Below are positions 17,223 to 26,551 of a stretch of DNA of 64,000 nt, one piece after another (position 1 is the stretch's first letter; each line of letters starts with the position of its first letter). The stretch comes from Actinomyces faecalis (GTDB lineage Bacteria; Actinomycetota; Actinomycetes; Actinomycetales; Actinomycetaceae), in the NCBI RefSeq assembly GCF_013184985.2, contig NZ_CP063418.1, positions 310,001-374,000 of the forward strand, given 5' to 3'. The notes beneath the pieces are model-generated. The model did no database searches. It was not told the DNA's origin and worked only from the letters and a program-made list of their open reading frames with translations. The translations under genes and the position numbers were made by a program.

Positions 17223-18008
17223 GTGGCTGGAGACAACCTCGTCTACGAGATCTACGAGCGCCGCCTGGCTGCCCAGGTTGACCCGCAGCAGGTGCCCAGG
17301 CACGTGGGCGTCATCCTTGACGGTAACCGCCGGTGGGCCAAGCAGATGGGGTTCGGTACCTCGCAGGGCCACAAGCGTGGCGCTGACAAGATCGAGGAGT
17401 TCCTGGGCTGGGCCGAGGACGCCGGTGTGCGTGTCGTGACCCTGTGGCTGCTGTCTACCGACAACCTCTCTCGCGACCCGGCGGAGCTCTCGCCGCTGCT
17501 CGACATCATCGCCCACGCCGTCGAGGCTCTGGCGGACTCGGGGCGCTGGGGGCTGCGTCTGGTCGGCGCGGTGGACCTCCTGCCGGATCCGCTGGTGGGG
17601 CGCCTGCAGGAGGCTGTCGCCTCGACACGAGTGGCGGGTGGTGAGCGGGAGGCTGGTGACGAGCGGGTCCAGGTCAACATCGCCGTCGGCTACGGCGGGC
17701 GTCAGGAGATCGCTGACGCCGTGCGCGAGCTCCTGCGGGAGCGGGCCGAGGCCGGAGCGACCTTGGAGGAGGTGGCTCGGACCCTGTCCGAGGAGGACAT
17801 CACTGAGCACCTTTACACCAAGGGCCAGCCTGACCCGGACCTCGTCATCCGCACCTCGGGCGAGCAGCGTCTGTCGGGCTTCCTGCTGTGGCAGTCGGTG
17901 CACTCGGAGTACTACTTCTGTGAGGTCTACTGGCCGGACTTCCGGCGTATCGACTTCCTGCGTGCACTGCGTGACTACTCGCGCCGCGAGCGCCGCCTGG
18001 GGCGTTAG
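17223..18008 (+). CDS. uppS: Isoprenyl (cis-prenyl) transferase, undecaprenyl diphosphate synthase family
   Basis: Extends farnesyl or geranyl diphosphate with isopentenyl diphosphate to make the polyprenyl carrier used in cell wall synthesis. The 261-residue product shows HVGVILDGNRRWAKQMG with the catalytic Asp, GHKRGADKIEEFLGWA, and the closing LVIRTSGEQRLSGFLLWQSVHSEYYF and WPDFRRIDFLRAL motifs. The GTG at 17223 is chosen because homologous sequence begins there (VAGDNLVYEIYERRL); other GTG codons lie slightly upstream. A strong hairpin terminator follows. Confidence 0.93.
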   Translation: MAGDNLVYEIYERRLAAQVDPQQVPRHVGVILDGNRRWAKQMGFGTSQGHKRGADKIEEFLGWAEDAGVRVVTLWLLSTDNLSRDPAELSPLLDIIAHAVEALADSGRWGLRLVGAVDLLPDPLVGRLQEAVASTRVAGGEREAGDERVQVNIAVGYGGRQEIADAVRELLRERAEAGATLEEVARTLSEEDITEHLYTKGQPDPDLVIRTSGEQRLSGFLLWQSVHSEYYFCEVYWPDFRRIDFLRALRDYSRRERRLGR

Positions 18009-18071
18009 CTTCTCCCGTGGGAGTCGGCCGGCTGCGCACGCTCGCGCCCACGAGCGCACCACGGACCTCTA

Positions 18072-18114
18072 TCAGGAGGGCCCTGCCGGAACACTTCCGG
18101 CAGGGCCCTCCTGA
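18072..18114. terminator. Strong bidirectional hairpin between uppS and the PfkB kinase gene
   Basis: Arms 18072-18091 and 18095-18114 are perfect 20-bp complements with a 3-nt CAC loop. It lies between convergent genes. There is no U tract, as is common for actinobacterial terminators. Confidence 0.85.
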
Positions 18115-18144
18115 CGTCCTGGTTCGGGACTCATACCAAGGCGG

Positions 18145-19113
18145 TCAGGCCTCAGCGAGCTCGGCACGAGTGGGCGGGTTGGCCCCGGCCCGCGAGACCG
18201 TGATGTCCGCGATGGCAGCCGCGTGTCGTACCACGCGCTCCAGGGTCTCGGCGTCGATAGCGCGCAGTGCCTCGCGCTGCTCGGCTCCGACGAGCCCTTC
18301 GCTCCACAGCCCGTCCTCCAGGCCACCCATGAAGGAGTCGCCGGCGCCCACCGTGTCGGCCACGACGACGCTGGGGTCAGCAGGAACCTCGATCCGGGCT
18401 CCCGAGGCAGACAGTGCGAGGGCTCCCCGCTTGCCACGGGTGACGACGACGAGCGCCGCGCCCAGCTCCAGCCAGGTCTGTAGGACCTTCTCCAGGGCCT
18501 CGTCCGAGCGGGAGTCCACTCCGTAGAGCCATGCGATGTCCTCGTCAGAGCACTTGACCAGGTCCGCCAGAGCGACCAGGTCCTCAACCGTGCGTCGAGC
18601 GTGCTCCGGCTCTCCCATGAGCTGCGGCCGGGCGTTGGGGTCGTAGCAGATGGTGGAGGTGGCGCGGTAGGCCTCCAGCGTGCGGCGGACAGTGTCCGTG
18701 CCGGGGGCGAGGATCGCTGCGATAGAGCCGGTGTGGACGAGCAGCGGGGCCTGGTCGCTGGTCAGCTCCGGGAAGGGAGGGTCCCAGTCCAGGTCGAAGA
18801 GGTAGGTGGCGGCGCCGTCGGCCCCGATCGAGGCCTGGGCGGTGGAGGTCCGTTCCGCCGCGTCAGATCCGGGGGTCAGTCGCACGCCGGATGACTCCAG
18901 GTGAGCCCGCACGGCGAGCCCTCGCCGGTCCTTGCCGATCCAGCAGTCGAGCTCGGTGTCACGGCCGAGCCGTGCCAGGCCCAGAGCGACGTTGGCCGGC
19001 GAGCCGCCCGGAATCTCCTGGGGATCGGCTCCTTCCTTGAGGACGACGTCGACCAGGGCCTCGCCGATGACGAGTGCGGTACCGCTAGGGCCGGGAGTGG
19101 CGTGAGTGGTCAT
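18145..19113 (-). CDS. PfkB-family carbohydrate kinase (fructokinase-like)
   Basis: Phosphorylates a sugar, probably fructose, using ATP; 322 residues. The N-terminal PfkB motif GGSPANVALGLARLGRD and the C-terminal signature DTVGAGDSFMGGL with the catalytic Asp are present, together with the substrate-lid beta strands typical of fructokinases. The ATG is preceded by GAAGGGA. No sugar transporter is adjacent. xseB lies immediately upstream, 36 nt away, so it may sit at the end of an xseA-xseB-kinase transcript. Confidence 0.88.
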   Translation of the reverse strand: MTTHATPGPSGTALVIGEALVDVVLKEGADPQEIPGGSPANVALGLARLGRDTELDCWIGKDRRGLAVRAHLESSGVRLTPGSDAAERTSTAQASIGADGAATYLFDLDWDPPFPELTSDQAPLLVHTGSIAAILAPGTDTVRRTLEAYRATSTICYDPNARPQLMGEPEHARRTVEDLVALADLVKCSDEDIAWLYGVDSRSDEALEKVLQTWLELGAALVVVTRGKRGALALSASGARIEVPADPSVVVADTVGAGDSFMGGLEDGLWSEGLVGAEQREALRAIDAETLERVVRHAAAIADITVSRAGANPPTRAELAEA

Positions 19114-19149
19114 GGGCAGAGGCGTCCCTTCGGTGAGGTGAGAGGGGTT

Positions 19150-19413
19150 TTAGTGGTCGGCTCCGGAGTGGGAGTCCTCGCGTTGAGCCACGGCGTCCAG
19201 ACGACGACGGGCCTCGTCCAGCCAGGCCTGGCAGCGTGCAGCGAGTGCCTCGCCGCGCTCCCACAGGCTCAGCGCGTCCTCCAGGGGGACCTGCCCCGCC
19301 TCAAGACGCTGGACGACGCCGACCAGCTCCTCGCGCGCCTGCTCGTAGGACAGGGAAGCGACGTCAGCACTGGCGTCACCGGTGGCGAGGAAGCTGTCTG
19401 GAGTCAGGCTCAT
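19150..19413 (-). CDS. xseB: Exodeoxyribonuclease VII small subunit
   Basis: 87-residue partner of XseA in the single-strand DNA exonuclease VII. It shows LSYEQAREELVGVVQRLEAGQVPLEDALSLWERGEALAARCQAWLDEAR, the family's conserved helical hairpin. xseA ends 35 nt upstream on the same strand, giving the usual xseA-xseB order. Length is normal. Confidence 0.95.
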   Translation of the reverse strand: MSLTPDSFLATGDASADVASLSYEQAREELVGVVQRLEAGQVPLEDALSLWERGEALAARCQAWLDEARRRLDAVAQREDSHSGADH

Positions 19414-19448
19414 GGGCTCGATTCTTGCACGGGCGGGGCGGACGGGTC

Positions 19449-20780
19449 TCAGACCTTCGGCGCGGCGGACGCCGGCTTGGTGGTCCCGACGACCTGGGCC
19501 ACCAAGCGTCCGTGGGCCAGGAAGCCCTCAATGAGGTCGCCCTTCCTCAGGTCCTCGCTGGAGGTGACGACGCCGACGCCCGGCTTGCGCAGGATCGCGT
19601 AGCCCCGGTTGAGCACCCCCTGGGGGGACAGGGCAGTCAGCCGGGCGGTCTCGGCACGAAGATCAGCGCCGGCCAGGTCCAGCGCCGTGGCGAGTGCCCG
19701 CCGTAGGCGCTCACGTCCCTGGGACAGGTCGGTCTCCTTGTCCCGGACGATGACGGTGGGATCGGTCATGACCGGGCGCTCGCGCACGCGGTCCAGGTGC
19801 GTCTGCTCCTCGCTGACCCTGCGAGCCAGCACGGCGCGGATGCGGGTGCGGGCCTGGTCCAGGCCGACAGTCTCCTCAGCAAGGTCCGGCACGATACGGC
19901 GTGCGGCGTCGGTGGGGGTGGAGGCACGGAAGTCAGCGACGTCGTCGAGCAGGGGGCGATCGGTCTCGTGACCGATGGCGGAGACCAGTGGGGTACGGCA
20001 CATCGCTGCGGCACGGACAAGACCCTCGTCGCTGAAGGGGAGGAGGTCCTCGACGCTCCCGCCGCCTCGGGCGACGACGATGACGTCGACCTCAGGCCGG
20101 GCATCCAGCTCAGCGATCGCCGCGCCGACCTGGCTGACGGCGTGGACACCTTGCACAGCGACCTCACGCACCTCGAAGGGCAGGCCCGGCCAGCGCAGGC
20201 GAGCGTTGGTGATGACGTCGTCACGAGCCTTCGCGTCTCGTCCGCACACCAGTCCGACCACGCGGGGCAGGAAGGGGAGGGAACGCTTGCGCTCCGGGGC
20301 GAAGAGCCCCTCGGCGGCCAGAACGTGCCGCAGCTGCTCGATGCGTGCCAGCAGGTCTCCGGTGCCGACGAGACGGATCTGGTCCACCTGGAGCTGGAAG
20401 GAGCCGGACCGGGTCCAGAAGGTCGGACGGCCGTGGACCACCACCCGCATGCCGTCGCTGAGCCCGGTGCCCATCGCCTGCTCGCTGGCGACAAGGTCAC
20501 GGCGGTACATCGAGGCGCGCAGTGAGATCTCGGCGGACAGGTCTCGCAGCGTCAGGAAGGACATGCCGGCACGCCGGTTGAGCTGAACAACCTGGGCCTC
20601 CACCCACACCGGCGTCATCTTGGCGACGTAGCTGTCGATCTTGGTCGACAGCAGAGCCAGGGGCCACGGGTTGTCTGCCGTGGTCTCACGTGCGAGGCGA
20701 GCAGGGACGCGGGCCGTGGCCGGGTTGGCGCGTTGGGCGTCGGCCCGAGCCTGCTGGAGGGCGGAGGGCTGGTCTGTCAC
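19449..20780 (-). CDS. xseA: Exodeoxyribonuclease VII large subunit
   Basis: Catalytic subunit of ExoVII, 443 residues. After an N-terminal extension the OB-fold (VEAQVVQLNRRAGMSFLTLRD) precedes the nuclease domain with VVARGGGSVEDLLPFSDEGLVRA and SAIGHETDRPLLDDVADFRASTPT, then a coiled-coil C-terminus and the NRGYAILR end. The GTG at 20780 is preferred over 20789 because CACAGT ends 7 nt upstream, mirroring the divergent ispH promoter. It is followed by xseB. Confidence 0.95.
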   Translation of the reverse strand: MTDQPSALQQARADAQRANPATARVPARLARETTADNPWPLALLSTKIDSYVAKMTPVWVEAQVVQLNRRAGMSFLTLRDLSAEISLRASMYRRDLVASEQAMGTGLSDGMRVVVHGRPTFWTRSGSFQLQVDQIRLVGTGDLLARIEQLRHVLAAEGLFAPERKRSLPFLPRVVGLVCGRDAKARDDVITNARLRWPGLPFEVREVAVQGVHAVSQVGAAIAELDARPEVDVIVVARGGGSVEDLLPFSDEGLVRAAAMCRTPLVSAIGHETDRPLLDDVADFRASTPTDAARRIVPDLAEETVGLDQARTRIRAVLARRVSEEQTHLDRVRERPVMTDPTVIVRDKETDLSQGRERLRRALATALDLAGADLRAETARLTALSPQGVLNRGYAILRKPGVGVVTSSEDLRKGDLIEGFLAHGRLVAQVVGTTKPASAAPKV

Positions 20781-20787
20781 GTGTACC

Positions 20788-20793
20788 ACTGTG
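20788..20793 (-). promoter_or_regulatory. -10-like hexamer CACAGT for xseA
   Basis: On the minus strand GGCACAGTGG ends shortly before the GTG at 20780; the same GGCACAGTGG string precedes ispH on the other strand, so the two divergent promoters match. Confidence 0.45.
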
Positions 20794-20828
20794 CCACGTG
20801 ATCTCTAGGAGCCTTGACCTGGCTGTGG

Positions 20829-20834
20829 CACAGT
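20829..20834 (+). promoter_or_regulatory. -10-like hexamer CACAGT for ispH
   Basis: Ends 7 nt before the GTG at 20842; a GGGGGA stretch between could act as a weak ribosome binding site instead. Confidence 0.4.
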
Positions 20835-20841
20835 GGGGGAC

Positions 20842-21894
20842 GTGACGACACCGACGCAGACCATGACTGAGCCGGCGCAGACCTCCGGCGAGGGCAAGCG
20901 CATCCTGCTGGCCGCCCCGCGTGGCTACTGCGCTGGCGTGGACCGTGCTGTGGACGCCGTCGAGCAGGCTCTGGCGCACTACGGCACACCGATCTACGTG
21001 CGCAAGGAGATCGTGCACAACAAGTACGTGGTCGAGGCGCTGTCCAAGCGGGGAGCGGTCTTCGTCTCGGAGACGGATGAGGTGCCCGAGGGCGCGCGCG
21101 TGGTCTTCTCGGCCCACGGGGTCTCCCCGGCGGTGCACGCCCAGGCCCAGGCACGTCACCTGCAGACCATTGACGCCACCTGCCCTCTGGTGACCAAGGT
21201 GCACAAGCAGGCGGTGCGTTTCGCTCAGGACGACTACGACATCATTCTCGTCGGCCACACCGGCCACGAGGAGGTCGAGGGCACCCAGGGGGAGGCCCCG
21301 GAGCACATCCAGGTGGTCAACGGCCCTCACGAGGTGGACCAGGTAGAGGTCCGCGACCCCCAGAAGGTGGTGTGGATCAGCCAGACCACGCTCAGCGTGG
21401 ACGAGACGATGGAGACCGTCCGCCTCCTGCGTGAGCGCTTCCCGCACATGATCGACCCGCCGAGCGACGACATCTGCTACGCCACTCAGAACCGTCAGGT
21501 CGCGGTCAAGACGATCGCGCCGCAGGTTGACGTCATGATCGTGGTGGGCTCTGGCAACTCCTCCAACTCGGTGCGCCTCAAGGAGGTCGCGCTGGAGGCC
21601 GGTGCCCCGGCGGCCTACCGGGTGGACGACGCCAGCGAGATCGACCCCGCCTGGCTGGAGCACGCGCAGGCCGTGGGCCTGACCAGTGGGGCGAGCGTGC
21701 CGGAGATCCTGGTGCGCGACGTCGTCTCGCGCCTGGGAGATCTCGGGTTTGACGACGTCGAGCAGGTGCGCACGGCCACGGAGAAGATCGCTTTCTCCCT
21801 GCCCAAGAACCTGCGTGCGGATCTCAAGGCGGCAGCCGGTCAGGCCCCTGAGCGACACGGGCGCCGTGAGCCCGCGGCCGACCACACCTGCTGA
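20842..21894 (+). CDS. ispH: 4-hydroxy-3-methylbut-2-enyl diphosphate reductase
   Basis: Last step of the MEP pathway, producing isopentenyl and dimethylallyl diphosphate with a [4Fe-4S] enzyme. The 350-residue product holds the three cluster cysteines in [22 protein letters not shown] and [11 protein letters not shown], plus the [11 protein letters not shown] substrate loop. The GTG at 20842 is chosen from promoter spacing; GTG 20833 and ATG 20863 are alternatives. It supplies the precursor used by UppS, encoded 3 kb away. It is convergent with rmuC. Confidence 0.95.
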   Translation: MTTPTQTMTEPAQTSGEGKRILLAAPRGYCAGVDRAVDAVEQALAHYGTPIYVRKEIVHNKYVVEALSKRGAVFVSETDEVPEGARVVFSAHGVSPAVHAQAQARHLQTIDATCPLVTKVHKQAVRFAQDDYDIILVGHTGHEEVEGTQGEAPEHIQVVNGPHEVDQVEVRDPQKVVWISQTTLSVDETMETVRLLRERFPHMIDPPSDDICYATQNRQVAVKTIAPQVDVMIVVGSGNSSNSVRLKEVALEAGAPAAYRVDDASEIDPAWLEHAQAVGLTSGASVPEILVRDVVSRLGDLGFDDVEQVRTATEKIAFSLPKNLRADLKAAAGQAPERHGRREPAADHTC

Positions 21895-21962
21895 AGCCTG
21901 TGCCCACCGTGTAGCGCCCGCAGACTTCAGGGGCACGTGACCGAGGTGGCGGGACCTGACCG

Positions 21963-23207
21963 TCAACCGTCGTTCTCATCTCGTGCCCGTGTCCCTGGCT
22001 CAGTGGTGAGCTCTGGCGTCGCGAAGGAACGCACCTGTGCGTCATCGGGGGCGATGCTTCGCGGTGACGGCACAGAGGCGGCCAGGGTCTCAAAGGACCG
22101 GGCGGTCACAAGCAGACGAGACTCCATCGAGGCCACGGAGCGGTTGTAGGCGTTGACGCTACGGGTCAGGGAGCTGCCCAGGGCGTCGAGGTGACCGGCA
22201 ACCGTCCCAAGGCGCTCGTACAAGGTGCGCCCAAGCTCAAGAAGCTCACGGGCGTCCTCGGTGACAGCCGTACGAGCCCAGGCCGTTGCGCACACGCGCA
22301 GCAGAGAGAGCAAGGACGCGGGAGAGGTCAGGGCGACCCCCTGCCCCAGGGCGTGGTCCAGGAGCAGAGGGTCCGCCTCTAGGGCCGCGGCCAGTACAGG
22401 TTCAGCGGGGACAAAGAGGACCACGAGCTCGGGTGAGGAACCCAGGGCGCGGTCGTACCTACGCGCCGCAAGCTGGTCCACGTGGGAACGCAGCGCCTTG
22501 GCGTGCTCCTTCATGAGCGCTTGACGCTCTGTCTCAGCGCTGGCCGGCTCACCGTCCACGCCGCAGGCGCGCAGATAGGCATCCATCGGCGCCTTGGAGT
22601 CAAGAGCCAGGTAGCCACCACCGGGAAGGTGGATGACGACGTCAGGACGCGACGCCGTCGTCTCGGAGGAGGATCTGGCACTGGTGCGGGAGGCGAGGAC
22701 CGACCCGACCGAGCGCTGTTCGCTGAAGTCGACGTGCGGCATCATCCCGCTGATCTCCAGGACGCGGGCCAGCTCAACCTCGCCCCACATCCCGCGGCTG
22801 GAACGCGAGCGCAGGGCGGAGGCGAGGGAGGTCGTCGTCCGTAGGAGCTCACGCTCAGCCTCGGCACGAGCACGCAGCTGCTCCGCCAGCGAGGCGTGCT
22901 GCCCAGCACGCTGGCGCTCCATCTGCTCCACCCGTGTGCCGACCTGCTCCAGCTGGCTGCGCACCGGTGCCAGCGCACGCAGGACCGATCCGTCCCGGTC
23001 CGCTCGCTCCTCAGCCAGCTGGGCCCGCGCAGACAGCTCCTCGGCGCGAGCACGCCACTGAGCGGCCTCCGCCTGGGCACGGGCGGCGCCGTCGCGGCCG
23101 GAGGTGCGAGCCGAGGCGTGGCGGGCCACGGCCAGGGCGTAACCGAGGACGCTGCCCGCCAGGAGACCGATGACCAGCAGCAGGATGGTGGAAACGGAAG
23201 AGCTCAT
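21963..23207 (-). CDS. rmuC: DNA recombination protein RmuC
   Basis: Predicted membrane-anchored protein with a nuclease-like domain that limits DNA inversions; 414 residues. One N-terminal membrane helix (VSTILLLVIGLLAGSVLGYALAVA) is followed by a long coiled coil (about residues 40-135, rich in Ala, Arg and Glu) and the RmuC domain with SRGMWGEVELARVLEISGM, VVIHLPGGGYLALDSKAPMDAY and VVLFVPAEPVLAAALEADP. The ATG at 23207 is preceded by GGTGGAG. The C-terminal ~30 residues are poorly conserved in look. Confidence 0.92.
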   Translation of the reverse strand: MSSSVSTILLLVIGLLAGSVLGYALAVARHASARTSGRDGAARAQAEAAQWRARAEELSARAQLAEERADRDGSVLRALAPVRSQLEQVGTRVEQMERQRAGQHASLAEQLRARAEAERELLRTTTSLASALRSRSSRGMWGEVELARVLEISGMMPHVDFSEQRSVGSVLASRTSARSSSETTASRPDVVIHLPGGGYLALDSKAPMDAYLRACGVDGEPASAETERQALMKEHAKALRSHVDQLAARRYDRALGSSPELVVLFVPAEPVLAAALEADPLLLDHALGQGVALTSPASLLSLLRVCATAWARTAVTEDARELLELGRTLYERLGTVAGHLDALGSSLTRSVNAYNRSVASMESRLLVTARSFETLAASVPSPRSIAPDDAQVRSFATPELTTEPGTRARDENDG

Positions 23208-23460
23208 GGCTCCACCGTGCCACGACCCACCGACACAAATTCTGTCCCTTCCGTGGAAGGGGGAGAGGACAGGGCGCGATAGCCCTGACCAGATCGGCAT
23301 GGGAGCGGGAACCTGGGTGCCTTAGAGCCTGCCCTGTGATGGGAGCGTGACCGCGTCGTCGTAGGGAGGCCTTGTCTCCTCCTGGGAAGAGTCGGGGAAA
23401 ACCTGGGGCCTCCTGGCAGGGATGGTGCCCGGGGTGGCGGCGAGGTCTACAGTCCCGGTC

Positions 23461-25113
23461 GTGCGGGAGATACTGATCGCGATGCTGAGCGGAACGCCTC
23501 ATACGTTGGCACCCGGAGCCCTGACACATGTCTCACTGGTCTCCCCGTCCCTTGTGCGCACGGTGCTCCTGGTGGCCGTTAGCGCCGTCGTCCTGACAGG
23601 GCTCCTCGCTGCTGCGCGCGTGCGGCCTGGGCGACGCCGTGCCCCACGTCTCCTCCTGGCCGCCACCGTGGTCTCGCTCCTACTGAGTCAGGTCCTGGTG
23701 CTGGGGGCCGTGGGCCTGAAGGTCAACGCCTCCCTGGGATTCGTACAGACCGTTGGAGACCTTGAGGCGCTCGCCTCCTCTGAGGATGCCCAGGGTGGGG
23801 TACGGCTCGCGCCCGTCGGTGGCCCGTCCTCCCAGGATGACTCTGCCCGCCTTCCTGCGGACTTCGTCCCGCAGGAAGGCGGTTTCTCCAAGGCGTCTGT
23901 CACCGGGGCCCGCAGCGGTGTCACCCAGGACGTGTGGGTGTGGACCCCTCGTGGCTACTCCGCCTCGGATCAGCGTTCCTACCCCGTCGTGTTCTTTCTC
24001 CACGGCGTCCCAGGCAGTTCCTGGGGGACGGTCAGTACTCTCAAGGCCGGCCAGGCGATGCAGGAAGCGATCGACTCGGGTGCGCTTCCCCCGTCCCTGT
24101 TCGTCATTCCAGACCTCAACGCCGACGCGCAGCAGCAGTCCAACCCCGACTGCGCTGACATCGTTGGCCACGCTAAGGTCGGCACCTGGATCCAGGACGA
24201 CGTCCCCGCAGTAGTGCGTGCCAGTTTCCCCAATGTCAGCAAGGAGCGTACCCAGTGGGCGATCGCTGGACTGTCCTCGGGCGGGTACTGCGCCGGATGG
24301 ACAGCGATCATGCGCTCCGACGTCTTCGGCTCCGCCATGGTGATGAGTGGTTACGACGTTCCTGTGGTCGGGGGTATGAGCACCTCCACCGAGCTGCGCC
24401 TGGCCAACACCTTGTCCACACTCGTCTCCCAGCACCACCACCAGCCCCTGAACCTGTGGGTGCTGGGAGCGGAGGATGACCACGACGCCGTGGAGGCCGC
24501 GCGCGCCCTGAGGGAGACCGTGCCCCGGAGCGACTCGGTCGAGACCGTGACGCCTTCCACAGGTGGCCACTCCTGGACGCTGTGGTCCTCCTACCTCCCA
24601 CGAGCGCTGGCCTGGTGGGGGCAGACCATGGGCGACGCACAGGCAGACTCTTCCACCGTGGCGCCGGGGCCGGCTGCGCCAGGGGCCCCGGATTCCAGCC
24701 GGGGAGGACTGGCGCGACTGGCGGACACGATTGTCCCGGTGGACGCCGTGTGGACCGTCGTGCTGGCATGGGCGGCGGCATTGGCCGTCTCAGTGATCGC
24801 CGTGCGTCGTCCTTCCAGGCGGTGGACCGGACACGGCCACCCGTCGCGTGATGGAGGAACGACGACGCAGCGCGTGCCGGCCAACAGGCTCGCACCGTTC
24901 CGCAGCGCCCTGGGCCTCATGACAGGTGCGGTGATACGGACGGTACTGGTAGCGCTGGCCTGCATGCTGTCGGCGATCGCGGTCGGCCTGCTGGGCAATC
25001 ACACGGGCGAGTTCTACTCCACCTGGGGCGATGCGACGTCGGACATATGCCATGCACTGGAGATCAGCCGAGGCCTGGGCGTGGTGCTGGGCGGTGGCGC
25101 GCTGTCCGGTTGA
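23461..25113 (+). CDS. Membrane-anchored esterase-family (PF00756-like) protein
   Basis: A putative extracytoplasmic esterase or mycolyltransferase-like hydrolase, 550 residues. Two N-terminal membrane segments (TVLLVAVSAVVLTGLLAAA and LLLAATVVSLLLSQVLVLGAV) precede the alpha/beta-hydrolase domain, which has VVFFLHGVPGSSW, the nucleophile elbow AGLSSGGYC (near residue 270) and the histidine in GGHSWTLW. Two further C-terminal membrane segments follow (WTVVLAWAAALAVSVIAV; a second near the end). The start is uncertain between GTG 23461 and ATG 23482. The substrate is unknown. A TACAGT-like -10 lies at about 23449. Confidence 0.78.
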   Translation: MREILIAMLSGTPHTLAPGALTHVSLVSPSLVRTVLLVAVSAVVLTGLLAAARVRPGRRRAPRLLLAATVVSLLLSQVLVLGAVGLKVNASLGFVQTVGDLEALASSEDAQGGVRLAPVGGPSSQDDSARLPADFVPQEGGFSKASVTGARSGVTQDVWVWTPRGYSASDQRSYPVVFFLHGVPGSSWGTVSTLKAGQAMQEAIDSGALPPSLFVIPDLNADAQQQSNPDCADIVGHAKVGTWIQDDVPAVVRASFPNVSKERTQWAIAGLSSGGYCAGWTAIMRSDVFGSAMVMSGYDVPVVGGMSTSTELRLANTLSTLVSQHHHQPLNLWVLGAEDDHDAVEAARALRETVPRSDSVETVTPSTGGHSWTLWSSYLPRALAWWGQTMGDAQADSSTVAPGPAAPGAPDSSRGGLARLADTIVPVDAVWTVVLAWAAALAVSVIAVRRPSRRWTGHGHPSRDGGTTTQRVPANRLAPFRSALGLMTGAVIRTVLVALACMLSAIAVGLLGNHTGEFYSTWGDATSDICHALEISRGLGVVLGGGALSG

Positions 25114-25208
25114 AGCCGCTGAGCCTGCCAGGGCAAGCTCGGCGGAGGCCTGGGGCGGGGCTGGCGTGCGCCGTCGTCGTCATGGGGCGGGCACGGTCGC
25201 GCCTGACC

Positions 25209-25214
25209 TAGACT
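25209..25214 (+). promoter_or_regulatory. -10-like hexamer TAGACT for ychF
   Basis: Ends 7 nt before the GTG at 25222 with no Shine-Dalgarno sequence between, so ychF is probably leaderless. Confidence 0.5.
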
Positions 25215-25221
25215 CTGCCCC

Positions 25222-26307
25222 GTGGCTCTTACCATCGGAATCGTCGGGCTGCCGAACGTCGGCAAGTCCACCCTGTTCAACGCCCTGACGCGGGCGACCG
25301 TCCTCGCGGCGAACTACCCCTTCGCTACCATCGAGCCGAACGTGGGCATCGTCCCGTTGCCGGACGAGCGCCTGGACCGCCTGGCCGAGGTGTTCCACTC
25401 GGTCAAGACCGTGCCCGCGACGGTGTCCTTCGTGGACATCGCCGGCATCGTGCGCGGCGCGAGCGAGGGTGAGGGACTGGGCAACCAGTTCCTGGCCAAC
25501 ATCCGTGAGGCCGACGCCATCTGCATGGTGACCCGCGCCTTCGACGACCCGGACGTCGTCCACGTGGACGGCAAGATAGAACCGGCCAGCGACATCGAGA
25601 CCATCGCTACTGAGCTGGTGCTCGCTGACATCCAGACCCTGGAGAAGGCGATCCCGCGCCTGGAGAAGGAGGTGCGCGGGAAGAAGACCGACGCCTCCGT
25701 CCTGGACACGGCGCAGGCGGCGCTGAAGATCCTGGAGGAGGGCACGCTGCTGTCCGCCGCGGCTGAGAAGGCGGGTCTGGACGCCGAGGTGCTGCGCTCC
25801 TTCCAGCTCATGACCACCAAGCCCTTCATCTACGTGTTCAACATGGATGACGAGGGCATGCACGACGAGGCCAAGCAGGCCCAGCTGCGCGAGCTGGTAG
25901 CTCCGGCTGAGGCCATCTTCCTCGACGCCCAGTTTGAGGCCGAGCTGGTGGAGCTTGAGCCCGACGAGGCGGCGGAGATGCTGCACGACAACGGCCAGGA
26001 GGAGTCCGGTCTGGACAAGCTGGCGCGTGTCGGCTTCGACACGCTGGGGCTGCAGACCTACCTCACCGCTGGTGAGAAGGAGTCGCGGGCCTGGACGATC
26101 CGCAAGGGGTGGACGGCCCCGCAGGCTGCCGGCGTCATCCACACCGACTTCGAGCGCGGCTTCATCAAGGCCGAGATCATCTCCTTCGACGAGCTCATGG
26201 AGCTGGGCTCGATCGCGCAGGCCCGCGCCCACGGCAAGATGCGCATGGAGGGCAAGGACTACGTGATGCAGGACGGGGACGTGGTCGAGTTCCGGTTCAA
26301 CGTGTGA
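25222..26307 (+). CDS. ychF: Redox-regulated ATPase YchF (Obg-like)
   Basis: Universally conserved P-loop ATPase that associates with ribosomes and the oxidative-stress response; 361 residues. The P loop GLPNVGKSTLFNAL, switch region VDIAGIVRGASEGEGLGNQFL, a central coiled coil and the C-terminal TGS domain (TIRKGWTAPQAAGVIHTDFERGFIKAE, DYVMQDGDVVEFRFNV) are all present. It reads from a GTG. A long inverted repeat follows the stop. Confidence 0.97.
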   Translation: MALTIGIVGLPNVGKSTLFNALTRATVLAANYPFATIEPNVGIVPLPDERLDRLAEVFHSVKTVPATVSFVDIAGIVRGASEGEGLGNQFLANIREADAICMVTRAFDDPDVVHVDGKIEPASDIETIATELVLADIQTLEKAIPRLEKEVRGKKTDASVLDTAQAALKILEEGTLLSAAAEKAGLDAEVLRSFQLMTTKPFIYVFNMDDEGMHDEAKQAQLRELVAPAEAIFLDAQFEAELVELEPDEAAEMLHDNGQEESGLDKLARVGFDTLGLQTYLTAGEKESRAWTIRKGWTAPQAAGVIHTDFERGFIKAEIISFDELMELGSIAQARAHGKMRMEGKDYVMQDGDVVEFRFNV

Positions 26308-26321
26308 CCGCCGCTCCGGCA

Positions 26322-26392
26322 TCGCTTTCGCCCCGGAACAGTCGGTTCCATTGCGGTCCGCATAGGAAGCGACTGTTCCGGGGCGAAAGCGA
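26322..26392. repeat. Long hairpin with 23-bp perfect arms after ychF
   Basis: Arms 26322-26344 and 26370-26392 are exact complements; the 25-nt loop can pair further (TTCC/GGAA and TGCG/CGCA). It probably terminates ychF transcription, but the size is unusual and may reflect a mobile or duplicated palindrome. Confidence 0.8.
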
Positions 26393-26551
26393 CGGCAATG
26401 TGGGGCTGGGACAGCGGCGAGGCGGGGACAGAGCCCGGGGAGGAATCTGCGACGACGGCGCTGCTCGCCACGTTCTGGACTGTCACCTGCCGGCAACACC
26501 GGACTTACCTAGAGTGGGCGCTGTACCGGCTCCCAGACACCAGGAGAAGAC

